Virus record (IMG/VR): IMGVR_UViG_3300042373_000168
Location: 1 to 51,150 of that record
Strand: one strand, 5' to 3'
Length of the DNA stretch: 51,150 nt
Source of the DNA: a virus
Shown: in pieces, positions 9,756-17,562 of the stretch
How positions within the stretch are numbered: the stretch's first letter is position 1
Layout of the letters: every line of letters begins with the position of its first letter
The notes under the pieces: generated by a model
The model's database searches: none
Seen by the model: the letters and a program-made list of their open reading frames with translations, nothing else
Told to the model about the DNA's origin: nothing
Made by a program: the position numbers and the translations under genes

Positions 9756-10241
9756 TTACTTTTGCCTTACGGCGTTGTATTGGTCGTAGCACTGCTTGAG
9801 GAGGGTGCGGGCTTCGTCGGCTCTGGCAGCTTCCCCCGCAAGAAATTCTCCATCCTCTCTAGAAAGCTCTGCTCCAGTACAGGTGAGGGTGGGGCAGCTA
9901 AGGCCGGTGGAACTGGACACGGTACTGGCAACGGTGGTGGTGCGACTCGGACGGTCCCGCAAGCTGTTAGAAAGAGCAGTGGCACGAGCGTTAAGATTCC
10001 TGATCTCATTGTCTTTTTCCTCACGTAGCCGGTCAGCCTGCGTCTGAAGGCTTTGTTCTTTTGCACGGGCATCACTCAGTGCTTGAATGTGCTCACCCTG
10101 CTGCTGCAACCGTTCCTGATCCCACTGCTGCTGCACTTTTGCCATGCCCGCAGAATTACCTTTATAATACCCGCCCACGAACGACCCGGCAATCGCCAAA
10201 ACGAAGGACAAGATCACCCACGGGTTCATGAAGGCCGTCAT
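9756..10241 (-). CDS. Rz: Rz-like inner-membrane spanin (i-spanin)
   Basis: 161 residues. A single N-terminal membrane anchor (residues about 6-24, WVILSFVLAIAGSFVGGYY) is followed by a Gln/Glu/Arg-rich coiled coil (about 35-95) and a short C-terminal domain with two Cys. This is the architecture of lambda Rz, the inner-membrane half of the spanin that fuses inner and outer membranes at the end of lysis. A lipoprotein gene is nested entirely inside it in another frame, as in lambdoid Rz/Rz1. The start ATG overlaps the stop of the small upstream gene (ATGA). Holin and endolysin genes lie immediately upstream, which supports the call. Confidence 0.85.
   Translation of the reverse strand: MTAFMNPWVILSFVLAIAGSFVGGYYKGNSAGMAKVQQQWDQERLQQQGEHIQALSDARAKEQSLQTQADRLREEKDNEIRNLNARATALSNSLRDRPSRTTTVASTVSSSTGLSCPTLTCTGAELSREDGEFLAGEAARADEARTLLKQCYDQYNAVRQK
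9767..10009 (-). CDS. Rz1: Rz1-like outer-membrane spanin lipoprotein, nested in Rz
   Basis: 80 residues in a different frame, wholly within the Rz-like gene. The start ATG at 10009 is chosen because it has a good ribosome site (GAGGA about 9 nt upstream) and directly begins a lipoprotein signal (MRSGILTLVPLLFLTACG). The lipobox LTAC puts the lipidated Cys at residue 17. The mature part is strongly Pro-rich (VAPPPLPVPCPVPPALAAPP), the hallmark of Rz1 o-spanins, with a short charged helix and a Ser/Thr tail. It would sit in the outer membrane and bind the periplasmic part of the Rz protein. Confidence 0.88.
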   Translation of the reverse strand: MRSGILTLVPLLFLTACGTVRVAPPPLPVPCPVPPALAAPPSPVLEQSFLERMENFLRGKLPEPTKPAPSSSSATTNTTP

Positions 10242-10402
10242 TTTTGCCCCGGCACTTTTTTACCTTCGAGCTTTTTGTGGACCTTAATGGTCTTGCAGAC
10301 TTCTTTCTTGGTCTTGGGGTCTTCCCGGCAGACCTTCTTCATCTCACCACCAGCAAACGCAATAAGTGGAACAAACGCAATAAGTGCAATTAGCTTTTTC
10401 AT
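10238..10402 (-). CDS. Small secreted protein with Cys pair in the lysis cassette
   Basis: 54 residues. The first 18 residues are a clear signal peptide (MKKLIALIAFVPLIAFAGG). The mature part is only about 36 residues, very Lys-rich, with two Cys about 11 residues apart (VCREDPKTKKEVCKT). It sits between the holin-like gene and Rz, and its TGA overlaps the Rz start (ATGA), so it is translated with the lysis genes. I do not recognise the family. Export and the Cys pair suggest a small disulfide-bonded periplasmic factor; whether it acts in lysis is inference from position. Confidence 0.75.
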   Translation of the reverse strand: MKKLIALIAFVPLIAFAGGEMKKVCREDPKTKKEVCKTIKVHKKLEGKKVPGQK

Positions 10403-10404
10403 AA

Positions 10405-10824
10405 TTAAATCTCCGGTTCATGAGCAGGTGGAGGTGCTTTCTTACCATTAACGGATACCACGGGTTCGGCTACAACTTGTACCTGACGGGGGGTTACCGA
10501 TGCTGTGGGGGCCACAGGGATTTCCGGGACGTTGTTGCTGGCCGTGCCGTTAAGTTTCTCCTGAGTCCTGCCCCAAGCAGCCAGACCAAGCACCGCGCCC
10601 ATAGCCATATGGAACAAGCCAGCACCTTGCAGCGTCATGGGTTGCCACTGACGAAAAGCGTCGTTAGCCGCCTGAGTTTCCCAAAACTGGATTACCGCCC
10701 AGAGGATCGGAGCCAGCACGAAATCAAACACACATACACCCATGTACATCCAGCCCATAGCGGGACGCCACTTCGTGTTCATCCAGTCGTCTTTAGCCTG
10801 TTCGCTCTTTGATTTCTTTTCCAT
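10405..10824 (-). CDS. Holin, 3TM type
   Basis: 139 residues. After a charged N-terminus, WRPAMGWMYMGVCVFDFVLA starts a hydrophobic block, followed by LAPILWAVIQFW and, after a loop, LFHMAMGAVLGLAAWG. This gives about three membrane segments in the first 95 residues and a Pro/Val-rich cytoplasmic tail. The pattern fits the 'holin of 3TMs' family known from gene-transfer agents and many phages. Holins make the inner-membrane lesion that releases the endolysin. It lies 1 nt downstream of the endolysin gene and is followed by the small secreted protein and spanins, forming an endolysin-holin-spanin cassette. Confidence 0.8.
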   Translation of the reverse strand: MEKKSKSEQAKDDWMNTKWRPAMGWMYMGVCVFDFVLAPILWAVIQFWETQAANDAFRQWQPMTLQGAGLFHMAMGAVLGLAAWGRTQEKLNGTASNNVPEIPVAPTASVTPRQVQVVAEPVVSVNGKKAPPPAHEPEI

Positions 10825-10825
10825 A

Positions 10826-11452
10826 TCAGCCTCCCATTACGTGCAGCGCGTGGTTGTAGTGCTTGATCCGATCCTCCAGACCAATGTAACCACCGTTAAT
10901 TCTGCGAGTCAGTTCTTTGATGTCCCCAGCGTCTGCCCACTTGTTTAGATTGTTCGTCTCCCAGAACCAGCAAGCAGACTGAGCGGCCCCCTCGAATGTA
11001 CCCAGATACTCAGGCACATCGTTAATGTCCATCTCCAGACTGTCAGCAAAGGCTTGATAATTATTTTTGCCCGTCAACTGAATCAACCCGCGCCCGCAAA
11101 ATTTCCAGCCCTCACCACTAGACTCATCACCATTACCCATACGATTGGCATAGGCTCGGTTTGCAATGGCTGCTTGTTTGTTGAGCCTTGTTGCGTAGTC
11201 ATTAGCGATTGCGTCGGTGGGGAAATACTTAGGGAATATCTTGCGCAGTGTGGCGGCTCTGTAGTTCAGGTTCTCTTTAAGCACCATGAAGTTACCGGAC
11301 TCGTGGGCACATTGAGCGACGAACGCTGCGATGCGTTGTGGGGTGTTAATGTCGTAGTCGGGGAGCAGTTGCGACAAGGCTTCGTGCCAGTCAGCCACGT
11401 ACGGATTCTTTGGAAGCATTTGCTTTAGTTGCCCAAGTGTCAGCACACTCAT
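10826..11452 (-). CDS. Endolysin, GH19 chitinase-like lysozyme
   Basis: 208 residues, the usual size of a one-domain GH19 phage endolysin. The catalytic signature is intact: AQCAHESGNFMVLKENLNY, with the general acid Glu51 (HES) and the second acidic residue in the following KEN. GRGLIQLTGKNNYQ is also typical of the family. It would cleave peptidoglycan between amino sugars. No signal peptide is visible, so it depends on the holin for access. The start overlaps the stop of the upstream membrane protein gene (ATGA). Confidence 0.92.
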   Translation of the reverse strand: MSVLTLGQLKQMLPKNPYVADWHEALSQLLPDYDINTPQRIAAFVAQCAHESGNFMVLKENLNYRAATLRKIFPKYFPTDAIANDYATRLNKQAAIANRAYANRMGNGDESSGEGWKFCGRGLIQLTGKNNYQAFADSLEMDINDVPEYLGTFEGAAQSACWFWETNNLNKWADAGDIKELTRRINGGYIGLEDRIKHYNHALHVMGG

Positions 11453-11700
11453 TCGTTACCCCTTAGTTCCAGTAATATTTTTACCCGTAGCTCTTTCATC
11501 TTGCGGGTCTCTTCCGCCGCACGGTACATCGCGTTGTTCATGTCCATGTACATCACACCCATAACAGGCAGAGCAATGACTAACACAAAACACAAGACCA
11601 CCACGGCGACGAGTAAAGCCCACGGTACGTCTGGCTCATTCGAAGCATTACTAGAAGCCCTGCGTACCACGCCACGACGAAAAGGATTGCTCCAACCCAT
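11449..11700 (-). CDS. Small single-span membrane protein, lysis region
   Basis: 83 residues: a basic N-terminus, one long hydrophobic segment (about residues 27-50, WALLVAVVVLCFVLVIALPV) and a charged helical C-terminus. The first 121 bp overlap the 3' end of the upstream gene in another frame, so the same DNA encodes two membrane segments. It ends in an ATGA overlap with the endolysin start. Position next to the endolysin and the single-span topology would suit a second holin, antiholin or pinholin-like regulator, but no family is recognised. Confidence 0.65.
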   Translation of the reverse strand: MGWSNPFRRGVVRRASSNASNEPDVPWALLVAVVVLCFVLVIALPVMGVMYMDMNNAMYRAAEETRKMKELRVKILLELRGNE

Positions 11701-12290
11701 ACCGCTTCTTCTTTCCTCTTTCTAGCCAGTCTGCGCTGCCTTGCCGCTTCGATCTGTATCTTAGCTGTCTCACGCTTATGCGCCTCGTCCTGCTCAATGA
11801 TGATCTGCTTCCACATCTTTTCGTACTTTGTCCACAGGTCGCCCAACTCGGGCGGTGCCTTGTAGACCATCATCTCGCGCAATTCTGCAACCATCGCATC
11901 CAGCCTTGACCGGATAATGACGCGCATCAATGCACGTTTGCCTATGCTTTCTGTGCCCGTGTAGACCTGCTGCGCTTCTGCTTCCTGCTGGATAAAGACC
12001 TTACCGATCTTGTCGTACTCATCCATTAACGCACCCAGATCATTACCAATCTGGACAAACACGTTGTTCGGGTCAGCCTTGCCAATCTCTTGGACCCGCT
12101 GCACTTCTTCGTTGTACTGAACCTTCTGCGCGTTCGTTGGGTTCTTAATCTTGCCGAACTGCGACTTCAGATCATCCAGTACTTCTTTGACTTCACCCGC
12201 TGCACCCTTGATGTCCTTGTATAGCTGGCATCCTTTTTTTACTGCCGCAACGGCAGCGTTAGCCGCAGCTAGTAGGGTGAGCGGGTCCAC
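11580..12290 (-). CDS. Helical protein with C-terminal membrane anchor, unknown function
   Basis: 236 residues from a GTG start at 12290 (GTG GAC CCG), giving MDPLTLLAAANAAVAAVKKGCQLYKDIKG. That N-terminus is familiar from unnamed phage proteins. The body is helical and charged, probably coiled-coil (about 20-190), and one membrane segment lies near the C-terminus (AVWVGAILFVVAWYAGLLVML). The last part shares 121 bp with the next gene in another frame. No good Shine-Dalgarno is seen before the GTG. Placement just upstream of the lysis cassette is noted; no function is assigned. Confidence 0.65.
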   Translation of the reverse strand: MDPLTLLAAANAAVAAVKKGCQLYKDIKGAAGEVKEVLDDLKSQFGKIKNPTNAQKVQYNEEVQRVQEIGKADPNNVFVQIGNDLGALMDEYDKIGKVFIQQEAEAQQVYTGTESIGKRALMRVIIRSRLDAMVAELREMMVYKAPPELGDLWTKYEKMWKQIIIEQDEAHKRETAKIQIEAARQRRLARKRKEEAVWVGAILFVVAWYAGLLVMLRMSQTYRGLYSSPWWSCVLC

Positions 12291-12296
12291 ATTGGA

Positions 12297-12830
12297 TTAT
12301 TCGTAAATGATATTAATTGTGCCAGAGTCGAAGGTGTCTGTACCTGTGCGCGTGACGCTGACTTGAGTTAATACGTCGCCTAATATAATAGCTCCAGCAG
12401 CATTGCCAACGCGGTCAACATTTCGAGCGTGATACACCCCAGAACAAACCCAAGTGTTACCGGTCATGTTTGTAATGACTACGTGTCCGTATAGAAGTGC
12501 CGATGCGGTGCTGGTGTACCCGCCAAGCACAAACCCCGATGTAACTTCAGTGCCGTTTGTGGTGTTAGTGGTTGTGGTAGATACTGTTGTTGCTGCGGCT
12601 ACATAGCCGCTAGAAACTACGCCAGAAGACGGGCCTATTCTTACGATAACGTTATTGGTTCCAGACAACGAAAGGGCGGAAAATATTACTGTAATCCGTT
12701 TAACCCACGGCGGTATGCCCGTAAAATCAGCAGATGTTGTAAAGTCGGTAACCGCTACTTTAGCCGTATCTCGCACAATAGCGCCAGAGTTATCTTGAAC
12801 TCCATCTGTACCACTAAGAATTAACGACAT
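12297..12830 (-). CDS. Beta-rich fibre/structural protein
   Basis: 177 residues. The second of two adjacent ATGs (12830) is preferred because it lies about 4 nt after GAGGTG, the first only 1 nt. The sequence MSLILSGTDGVQDNSGAIVRD, followed by PPWVKRITVIFSALSLSGTNN and Thr/Gly-rich beta strands, resembles tail-fibre or appendage proteins with a galactose-binding or jelly-roll-like fold. It lies between the oxygenase and lysis genes, at the end of the fibre cluster. Structural role inferred. Confidence 0.6.
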   Translation of the reverse strand: MSLILSGTDGVQDNSGAIVRDTAKVAVTDFTTSADFTGIPPWVKRITVIFSALSLSGTNNVIVRIGPSSGVVSSGYVAAATTVSTTTTNTTNGTEVTSGFVLGGYTSTASALLYGHVVITNMTGNTWVCSGVYHARNVDRVGNAAGAIILGDVLTQVSVTRTGTDTFDSGTINIIYE

Positions 12831-12838
12831 CATTCACC

Positions 12839-13966
12839 TCATTTAAAGAACGGGCCTACTAGCCAACACACGGCGGAGTAGCGTGTACCCTTGGTTATAT
12901 CTTCAACCCCATGCAGCAAGAACGATGGGAACACTATTACCGTGCCCTTAGCTTGCGGTGGGTAATACTTCTCGTGACCGTCCTGAATAAAGAACTTACC
13001 GCCTTCGAAGTCGTCGTTCAAAAAGGTCAGCACGGTAAGTTTTCTGCACTCTTCGTTAGGATTCAAGAACGTATCCACATGCGCCGTATAGCGCCCACCC
13101 GCCGGGTACTTCAAGAACTCGCCTTGGTTGGCATGAGTGACGTTGAACTTCCACGCACGGTTATTTGCAGCAAAGCCAGCAGCAGCCAAGCGACCACCAA
13201 TGTCTTTATAGACCGGCAGCATCACGCGCTCGACATTGCGTATAGCAAGGTTTATATTTTCTGTAGCGCCCCCACCAATGAATGGCGGCAGCGTCTCGAT
13301 CATTTCCTGCGTGTAGGTCTTAACGATAATGTCGCAAGCTTCGGGCGTGAAGATGTCGGTGTAAATCCAGTGACGGAAGTTCTCAGGCTCAGGCTTAGGC
13401 AGGTTCAACTTACCGCGCTTGTCGTAGATGTGGTCTTTGTGCGGGCCGTCAGCATCGACATAGTGCAGAAACACCTGTGCTTGCCACTTCCCTTCGGTAT
13501 AGACCTCGCGCCAATGATGCTTATCCATACCCCGGTAGAGAACCGCATCGCCCACACCCATCTTGATCTCAGAGGCGTTATCCTTCTCAATGCTGTCGCC
13601 CATGTAAATAGGCCAGACATCGCCTTCAAAACCAAGTGTGACTGTTGCACTGATCTCGCAAGACTCGCGGTCAGTGTGGTTCTTCAGTTCATCGCCCGGT
13701 GCATATAGCCGAGCATAGGAATAAGTTGGGAGAAGCCGCTTGCCTGATGCTAATTCAAAGTTTGGCAGTAACTGCACCAGTAGAGAATCAAACACCTGAG
13801 CGCCATGGATGGCTTCGGACTTCGGGCACTGTACGTCTTGTGTCGTTTGCTTGGCTGCTACGAGCTTCTTCAACTCCGCCGTTAATTGGGCGCAGTTTTC
13901 CTTGTCCAGAAAGTCTGGCAAGTGGACGTACTTTTGTACCGCGAATTGCGATAGCACATCACACAT
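12839..13966 (-). CDS. Tandem 2-oxoglutarate/Fe(II) oxygenase (two prolyl-hydroxylase-like domains)
   Basis: 375 residues with two dioxygenase cores. Domain 1 (about 10-175) has His97-x-Asp99 (NHTDRESCEIS), distal His150/151 and a Lys at 160 where an Arg is usual. Domain 2 (about 195-375) has His296-x-Asp298 (YTAHVDTFLN), distal His352 (FLLHGVED) and Arg362 (GTRYSAVCWLV), a complete P4H-type metal and 2-oxoglutarate site. These enzymes hydroxylate proteins, nucleic acids or small molecules using Fe(II), O2 and 2-oxoglutarate. A good ribosome site (GGAG, spacing about 6-7) precedes the ATG. It lies among fibre genes, so a virion protein is a possible substrate, though that is inference. Confidence 0.85.
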   Translation of the reverse strand: MCDVLSQFAVQKYVHLPDFLDKENCAQLTAELKKLVAAKQTTQDVQCPKSEAIHGAQVFDSLLVQLLPNFELASGKRLLPTYSYARLYAPGDELKNHTDRESCEISATVTLGFEGDVWPIYMGDSIEKDNASEIKMGVGDAVLYRGMDKHHWREVYTEGKWQAQVFLHYVDADGPHKDHIYDKRGKLNLPKPEPENFRHWIYTDIFTPEACDIIVKTYTQEMIETLPPFIGGGATENINLAIRNVERVMLPVYKDIGGRLAAAGFAANNRAWKFNVTHANQGEFLKYPAGGRYTAHVDTFLNPNEECRKLTVLTFLNDDFEGGKFFIQDGHEKYYPPQAKGTVIVFPSFLLHGVEDITKGTRYSAVCWLVGPFFK

Positions 13967-13983
13967 AGGGCTTCTCCTAGTTA

Positions 13984-14202
13984 TTATTCAGCTTCGGGTT
14001 CTGGCTCAGGTGGTGTTGGCATAACTTCGCAAGTGCCATTGTAGTACCACCAGACATCAGCAACGCAGTCATCCGGGCAATCAACCCAGAACAGCGGAGC
14101 CGCTACTTCAAATGCAGTTTGCTCGACCTGAGCGATACGCTCACCAACATTGCCCTGATAATCAGTGCGCTTTTCGTTGGGAGAAATAAGTGCTTTTTTC
14201 AT
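13984..14202 (-). CDS. Small tail-region protein, unknown function
   Basis: 72 residues: MKKALISPNEKRTDYQGNVG, a central FEVAAPLFWVDCPDDCVADVWWYY and an acidic Pro/Glu tail. I recall similar short proteins beside fibre genes in aquatic phages but know no function. The two Cys and paired Trp/Tyr suggest a compact fold. A strong Shine-Dalgarno (GGAGG) lies about 5 nt before the ATG. It sits between the Gly-rich fibres and the oxygenase gene. Confidence 0.65.
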   Translation of the reverse strand: MKKALISPNEKRTDYQGNVGERIAQVEQTAFEVAAPLFWVDCPDDCVADVWWYYNGTCEVMPTPPEPEPEAE

Positions 14203-14215
14203 TTACGCCTCCTGA

Positions 14216-15058
14216 TTAATAAAATTCTTCAACTATGACGATGCCGGGTGTGCCATTACCCCCCGTAGCCACTGGGGCTGGCGCAGGAGGGGTCCCTGCT
14301 GTAGAAGGGGCGCCTGCCCCCGCTGCCCCTAACCCTGCGCCGGGACTAGAAGTATAAGGAACTCCTGCAACTGCGTTGGTCGCATCAAACCCATACCCTT
14401 GAGCAAAGGCTACATTTAACGCATTGATAATCGGTCCGTTACCGGGCGTTACAGGTGTAGGAGGGTTAACATAGACTAGCTGCTGACTTGCAGGTACTGG
14501 GGATGTAAAAGCGCCTCTTGCGCCCCTTGCAGAAGTGCCCCCCTGCCCTCCAGTTACTGATACAAAAGAACTGAATGAACTTGTTCCACCCGAAGCGCCG
14601 TTAGTTCTTGTACCGAATGATGCAGGTCCTACCCCTCCTGCCCCTCCTGCTCCGGCTTCAATGGTAAATGGTGAGGTAGGTATAGACGCTGCGGGGATGT
14701 ACGCAAATCCCACCTCACTGGGGCCCCCAGCACCGTTTATTGTGGCCGTACCGGGCCCACCCGGCGTTGATTGAGTCCCTCTACCGCCCGCTCCGCCGCC
14801 ACCGCCGCCAATAATTGTAACTTTTACGGCTTTTAAACCCGCAGTTTTTTTAGCCGCCGCGTCCCAAGGTGCGGGGGATGTGTACTCGTTAAGGATATAG
14901 TTACCCCCAACAGGAACCCCATTAACCGTAGCCGTACCAGTAACCGTCAAATTCCCCGGTATCGTAACCGGCCCAGTGGATGCGATCTCAATATAGTCAG
15001 ACCCGCCAACTTGTATCGCTGCGGAGCCGTCATTGTTTGCTTTGATTCCTGCGCTCAT
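14216..15058 (-). CDS. Glycine-rich tail fibre/adhesin protein (copy 2)
   Basis: 280 residues. The N-terminus (about 1-75) has short beta repeats (GPVTIPGNLTVTGTATVNG) used by fibres for trimerisation. From residue 80 the protein is dominated by Gly-rich loops (VTIIGGGGGGAGGRG onward), a composition shared with Gly-rich receptor-binding adhesins. It ends in PGIVIVEEFY, identical to the end of the next fibre gene, and both share LKAxKVTxxGGGG. It overlaps that gene by one base (TAATG). Likely a distal fibre tip whose loops determine host binding. Confidence 0.7.
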   Translation of the reverse strand: MSAGIKANNDGSAAIQVGGSDYIEIASTGPVTIPGNLTVTGTATVNGVPVGGNYILNEYTSPAPWDAAAKKTAGLKAVKVTIIGGGGGGAGGRGTQSTPGGPGTATINGAGGPSEVGFAYIPAASIPTSPFTIEAGAGGAGGVGPASFGTRTNGASGGTSSFSSFVSVTGGQGGTSARGARGAFTSPVPASQQLVYVNPPTPVTPGNGPIINALNVAFAQGYGFDATNAVAGVPYTSSPGAGLGAAGAGAPSTAGTPPAPAPVATGGNGTPGIVIVEEFY

Positions 15059-15837
15059 TAGTAGAACTCCTCAACGATAACAATACCGGGCGCTCCTGTG
15101 CCGCCTGCGCGAGTACCGGGTGATGCTGTGCTACGACCTGCTCCTGATCCACCCCCTCCAATGATTGTTGCGGGGTTTCCAGCAGCGTCTGTTGCACCAC
15201 TACTAGGAATCGATGTAAACACCGCCGAAGAACCGCCAGCTCCACCAGCAACAGTGAAACCGGTGGGGCTGGGACTTGTGCCACTATTCCCAACAAAATT
15301 AATCTGTCCACCGCTACCTGTACCACCTGCACCGCCTGCGGCACCACCGGGAGCAGCGTTTGAACCATTGCTACCTCCAGTAGCGGAACAAAACGGGCCA
15401 AACGAGTTAGTACCGGCACCCGCCGTAATAGCTACCGTAACAGGTCCGGGAGTAGGTGAAGTAATAGAAGGCGCTGGTATGTAATCTATAGTCGCACCGC
15501 CGCCACCTCCACCACCGGCCCCTCCGGTAACTGGTGTCGTGGCCGAACCACCATTCCCACCGCCACCCACTACGGTGACCTTAATAGCTTTTAGGTTAGC
15601 GGGTTTAGTCCATGTTGCGGGAGCTACGTATTGCTCAAGGTTATAAACGACGCCGCCACCGGCAGTTAGATTACCCGTAACTGTAAGGTTTCCGGCCAGT
15701 GTCGCATTCTGCGAAGCATCAATACTGATCGCCGTTGTGCCTGCGCCTGTGCCGGTTTTTATATCAAGTGCGCCGGTTGCGTCTGACGAGACTTGTACCC
15801 CGTCTGTGGCGTTACCTGCTTTAATAATAGAAGCCAT
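15058..15837 (-). CDS. Glycine-rich tail fibre/adhesin protein (copy 1)
   Basis: 259 residues, a paralogue of the downstream fibre. Its N-terminal beta region (ISIDASQNATLAGNLTVTGN) is followed by EQYVAPATWTKPANLKAIKV and a Gly-rich region (VVGGGGNGGSATT), and it ends in the same PGIVIVEEFY. The Gly-rich interior differs strongly from copy 2 while both ends are conserved, as expected of receptor-binding modules diversified after tandem duplication. Structural or adhesin role inferred from composition and context. Confidence 0.7.
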   Translation of the reverse strand: MASIIKAGNATDGVQVSSDATGALDIKTGTGAGTTAISIDASQNATLAGNLTVTGNLTAGGGVVYNLEQYVAPATWTKPANLKAIKVTVVGGGGNGGSATTPVTGGAGGGGGGGATIDYIPAPSITSPTPGPVTVAITAGAGTNSFGPFCSATGGSNGSNAAPGGAAGGAGGTGSGGQINFVGNSGTSPSPTGFTVAGGAGGSSAVFTSIPSSGATDAAGNPATIIGGGGSGAGRSTASPGTRAGGTGAPGIVIVEEFY

Positions 15838-15846
15838 GTGTACCTC

Positions 15847-17055
15847 TTAGAGAACAACCAGCCTTGAGCCGGAGGAAACTGTTACCGCAACTGCGGAGCT
15901 AATTATTGCAGACGGCGTTAACTGTGATGCACTTACCGTATAAGTCCCCGCGCCACCATTGCCTGTGCCAAACGCCGTAACCGTAGTACCCACAGTTACA
16001 CCCACACCGGACAGAACTGTACCTATATAGATAATGCCAGAAGTTATGGTGGTGATTGTTGTCGAAGTCACCGTTTGCGCAATATTGACCTCGTACGTAC
16101 CTGTGTCACCGGGGGTTCCCGTTAACTGTGAAATTATCTTCGTGCTTGGCTGCACGTTAGCGCCGTTAATATACTGCCCAATCCCGATGGTGCCTGACCC
16201 TAGTACGGTGACCGTCATAACATTGCCGGAGATAGAAGCCGTAAACGAAGACTCCGGGTCTACCGTTAAAACAGTACCCGCTAAGATACCGCCATTGTTA
16301 ATAGCACCAACAAAGCTAACCGAGTCAATCGTCATCGGCCCTGTCGTGCTCGCATACTTATTTGTGGGGATGGTGTAGCTGGCGGTTACCGATTGGTCGT
16401 TCTCGTAAAAAACCTGATTGCCCGAGCTACCTGTTGCACCGCCACCAATCGAACTCCACGAAGACGTATTAGTGTCGAAGCCTTCGTATTGACCAAAAGT
16501 CGTGTTGTAGCGAATACCTACACCCGCACGTTGACCGGTATTTCCAGAAGGTACCTTCAGACTGCCAGTGCCGTTAAACTCACCATTACCGCCAAACGCT
16601 GCATTGCCAGTTACAGACAAACTGTTGTTAATTCGATTAACGCCGTCCGCGATGTTGTTGCCGTCGCTGTAGAGGAACGCCGTAAAACCTGTCGGGATTG
16701 TGACTGTCGTGCCGCCGGTTGGTGTTGTGCCATTAGCCAGCGTAGATACAGAAATTGTCGCTGTCTGGCCCGTATTATTCCTGATGATGTAAAGCTTGTC
16801 CGTTGGCGGTACAAACAGGGTAAACGCACCTACCGGGGTACCACCCAAAATTAATGCCGCCTGCCTAGCCTGATCGGTTACGCCATCTAATGCAAGAAGG
16901 GCTTGATTACCAGCAACCGTTACCGACGTGACGCCCGTAATTGCTTCAGTAAGCAACGTCGCCAAGTTGTAGTTAGTGGTGTTACCCCACACGCCCGCCT
17001 GATCGCCTGTGCCGATCTCTGCAATTCGCAGGTTATTGTTGTACGTGGTTGCCAT
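15847..17055 (-). CDS. Tail fibre protein with Ig-like C-terminal modules
   Basis: 402 residues. The N-terminus ([21 protein letters not shown], then [20 protein letters not shown]) is a recognisable phage fibre motif. A middle part ([23 protein letters not shown], then [20 protein letters not shown]) resembles fibre head-binding or shaft segments. The C-terminal 150 residues are Val/Thr/Gly-rich with two related modules ([18 protein letters not shown] and [18 protein letters not shown]), the second matching an insert in the 846-residue tail protein. It is transcribed with the other fibre genes. Confidence 0.7.
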   Translation of the reverse strand: MATTYNNNLRIAEIGTGDQAGVWGNTTNYNLATLLTEAITGVTSVTVAGNQALLALDGVTDQARQAALILGGTPVGAFTLFVPPTDKLYIIRNNTGQTATISVSTLANGTTPTGGTTVTIPTGFTAFLYSDGNNIADGVNRINNSLSVTGNAAFGGNGEFNGTGSLKVPSGNTGQRAGVGIRYNTTFGQYEGFDTNTSSWSSIGGGATGSSGNQVFYENDQSVTASYTIPTNKYASTTGPMTIDSVSFVGAINNGGILAGTVLTVDPESSFTASISGNVMTVTVLGSGTIGIGQYINGANVQPSTKIISQLTGTPGDTGTYEVNIAQTVTSTTITTITSGIIYIGTVLSGVGVTVGTTVTAFGTGNGGAGTYTVSASQLTPSAIISSAVAVTVSSGSRLVVL

Positions 17056-17064
17056 GTTTTTTCC

Positions 17065-17559
17065 TTAAACAACTACCCAGCGAGAGCCATCCGCCACTGT
17101 TACCGTTATACCATCGGCTACAGTTATTATCCCAGCACTCATACCGTTGTACCCAGAAGCTACTGTTGTATTAACCGTAATATTCTTTGAGTTCAAATAA
17201 ATACCCGCCGTACCAGCACCCGCATAAACTGCCTGCCCCTCATCCTCATACACGGACTTACTGGCTGGGTAGGTGACAAATACGTCTTTCGTACCGGCAG
17301 AAAAGGTAGTCTTGGTTGGGGCGCCTGCACTTGACGCCAGCACTATGTCTCTAGATAAGAGCGTACCTGATGCTGTGTACGTCCCAATCCCAACTTCCCA
17401 CTGGCTAGTTCCTTGCCCAGCAATAGTGTAGTAGGTAGTATTGCCATTGCCAATAGCAGCAAAAGTCTGAAACCCCGTTACTGCCCCGGCGAGCGTAATC
17501 GTCCCTGTGCCAACGGTTGTGGTGGTTTCTCTTACCCTGTCTGCGACTACAAGTGGCAT
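17065..17559 (-). CDS. Short fibre-associated protein
   Basis: 164 residues. The N-terminal motif DRVRETTTTVGTGTITLAGA, followed by VTGFQTFAAIGNGNTTYYTI, is one I associate with phage fibre-region proteins. The rest is Thr/Val/Gly-rich beta sequence ending in TVADGSRWVVV, similar to the end (SSGSRLVVL) of the adjacent fibre. It lies between that fibre and the 20-residue-repeat protein. A short fibre or attachment subunit is likely; no enzymatic motif. Confidence 0.6.
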   Translation of the reverse strand: MPLVVADRVRETTTTVGTGTITLAGAVTGFQTFAAIGNGNTTYYTIAGQGTSQWEVGIGTYTASGTLLSRDIVLASSAGAPTKTTFSAGTKDVFVTYPASKSVYEDEGQAVYAGAGTAGIYLNSKNITVNTTVASGYNGMSAGIITVADGITVTVADGSRWVVV

Positions 17560-17562
17560 CGT

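Noticed and set aside
12911-13708. 265-codon plus-strand frame
   Set aside because: Antisense to the tandem oxygenase, which has intact catalytic motifs.
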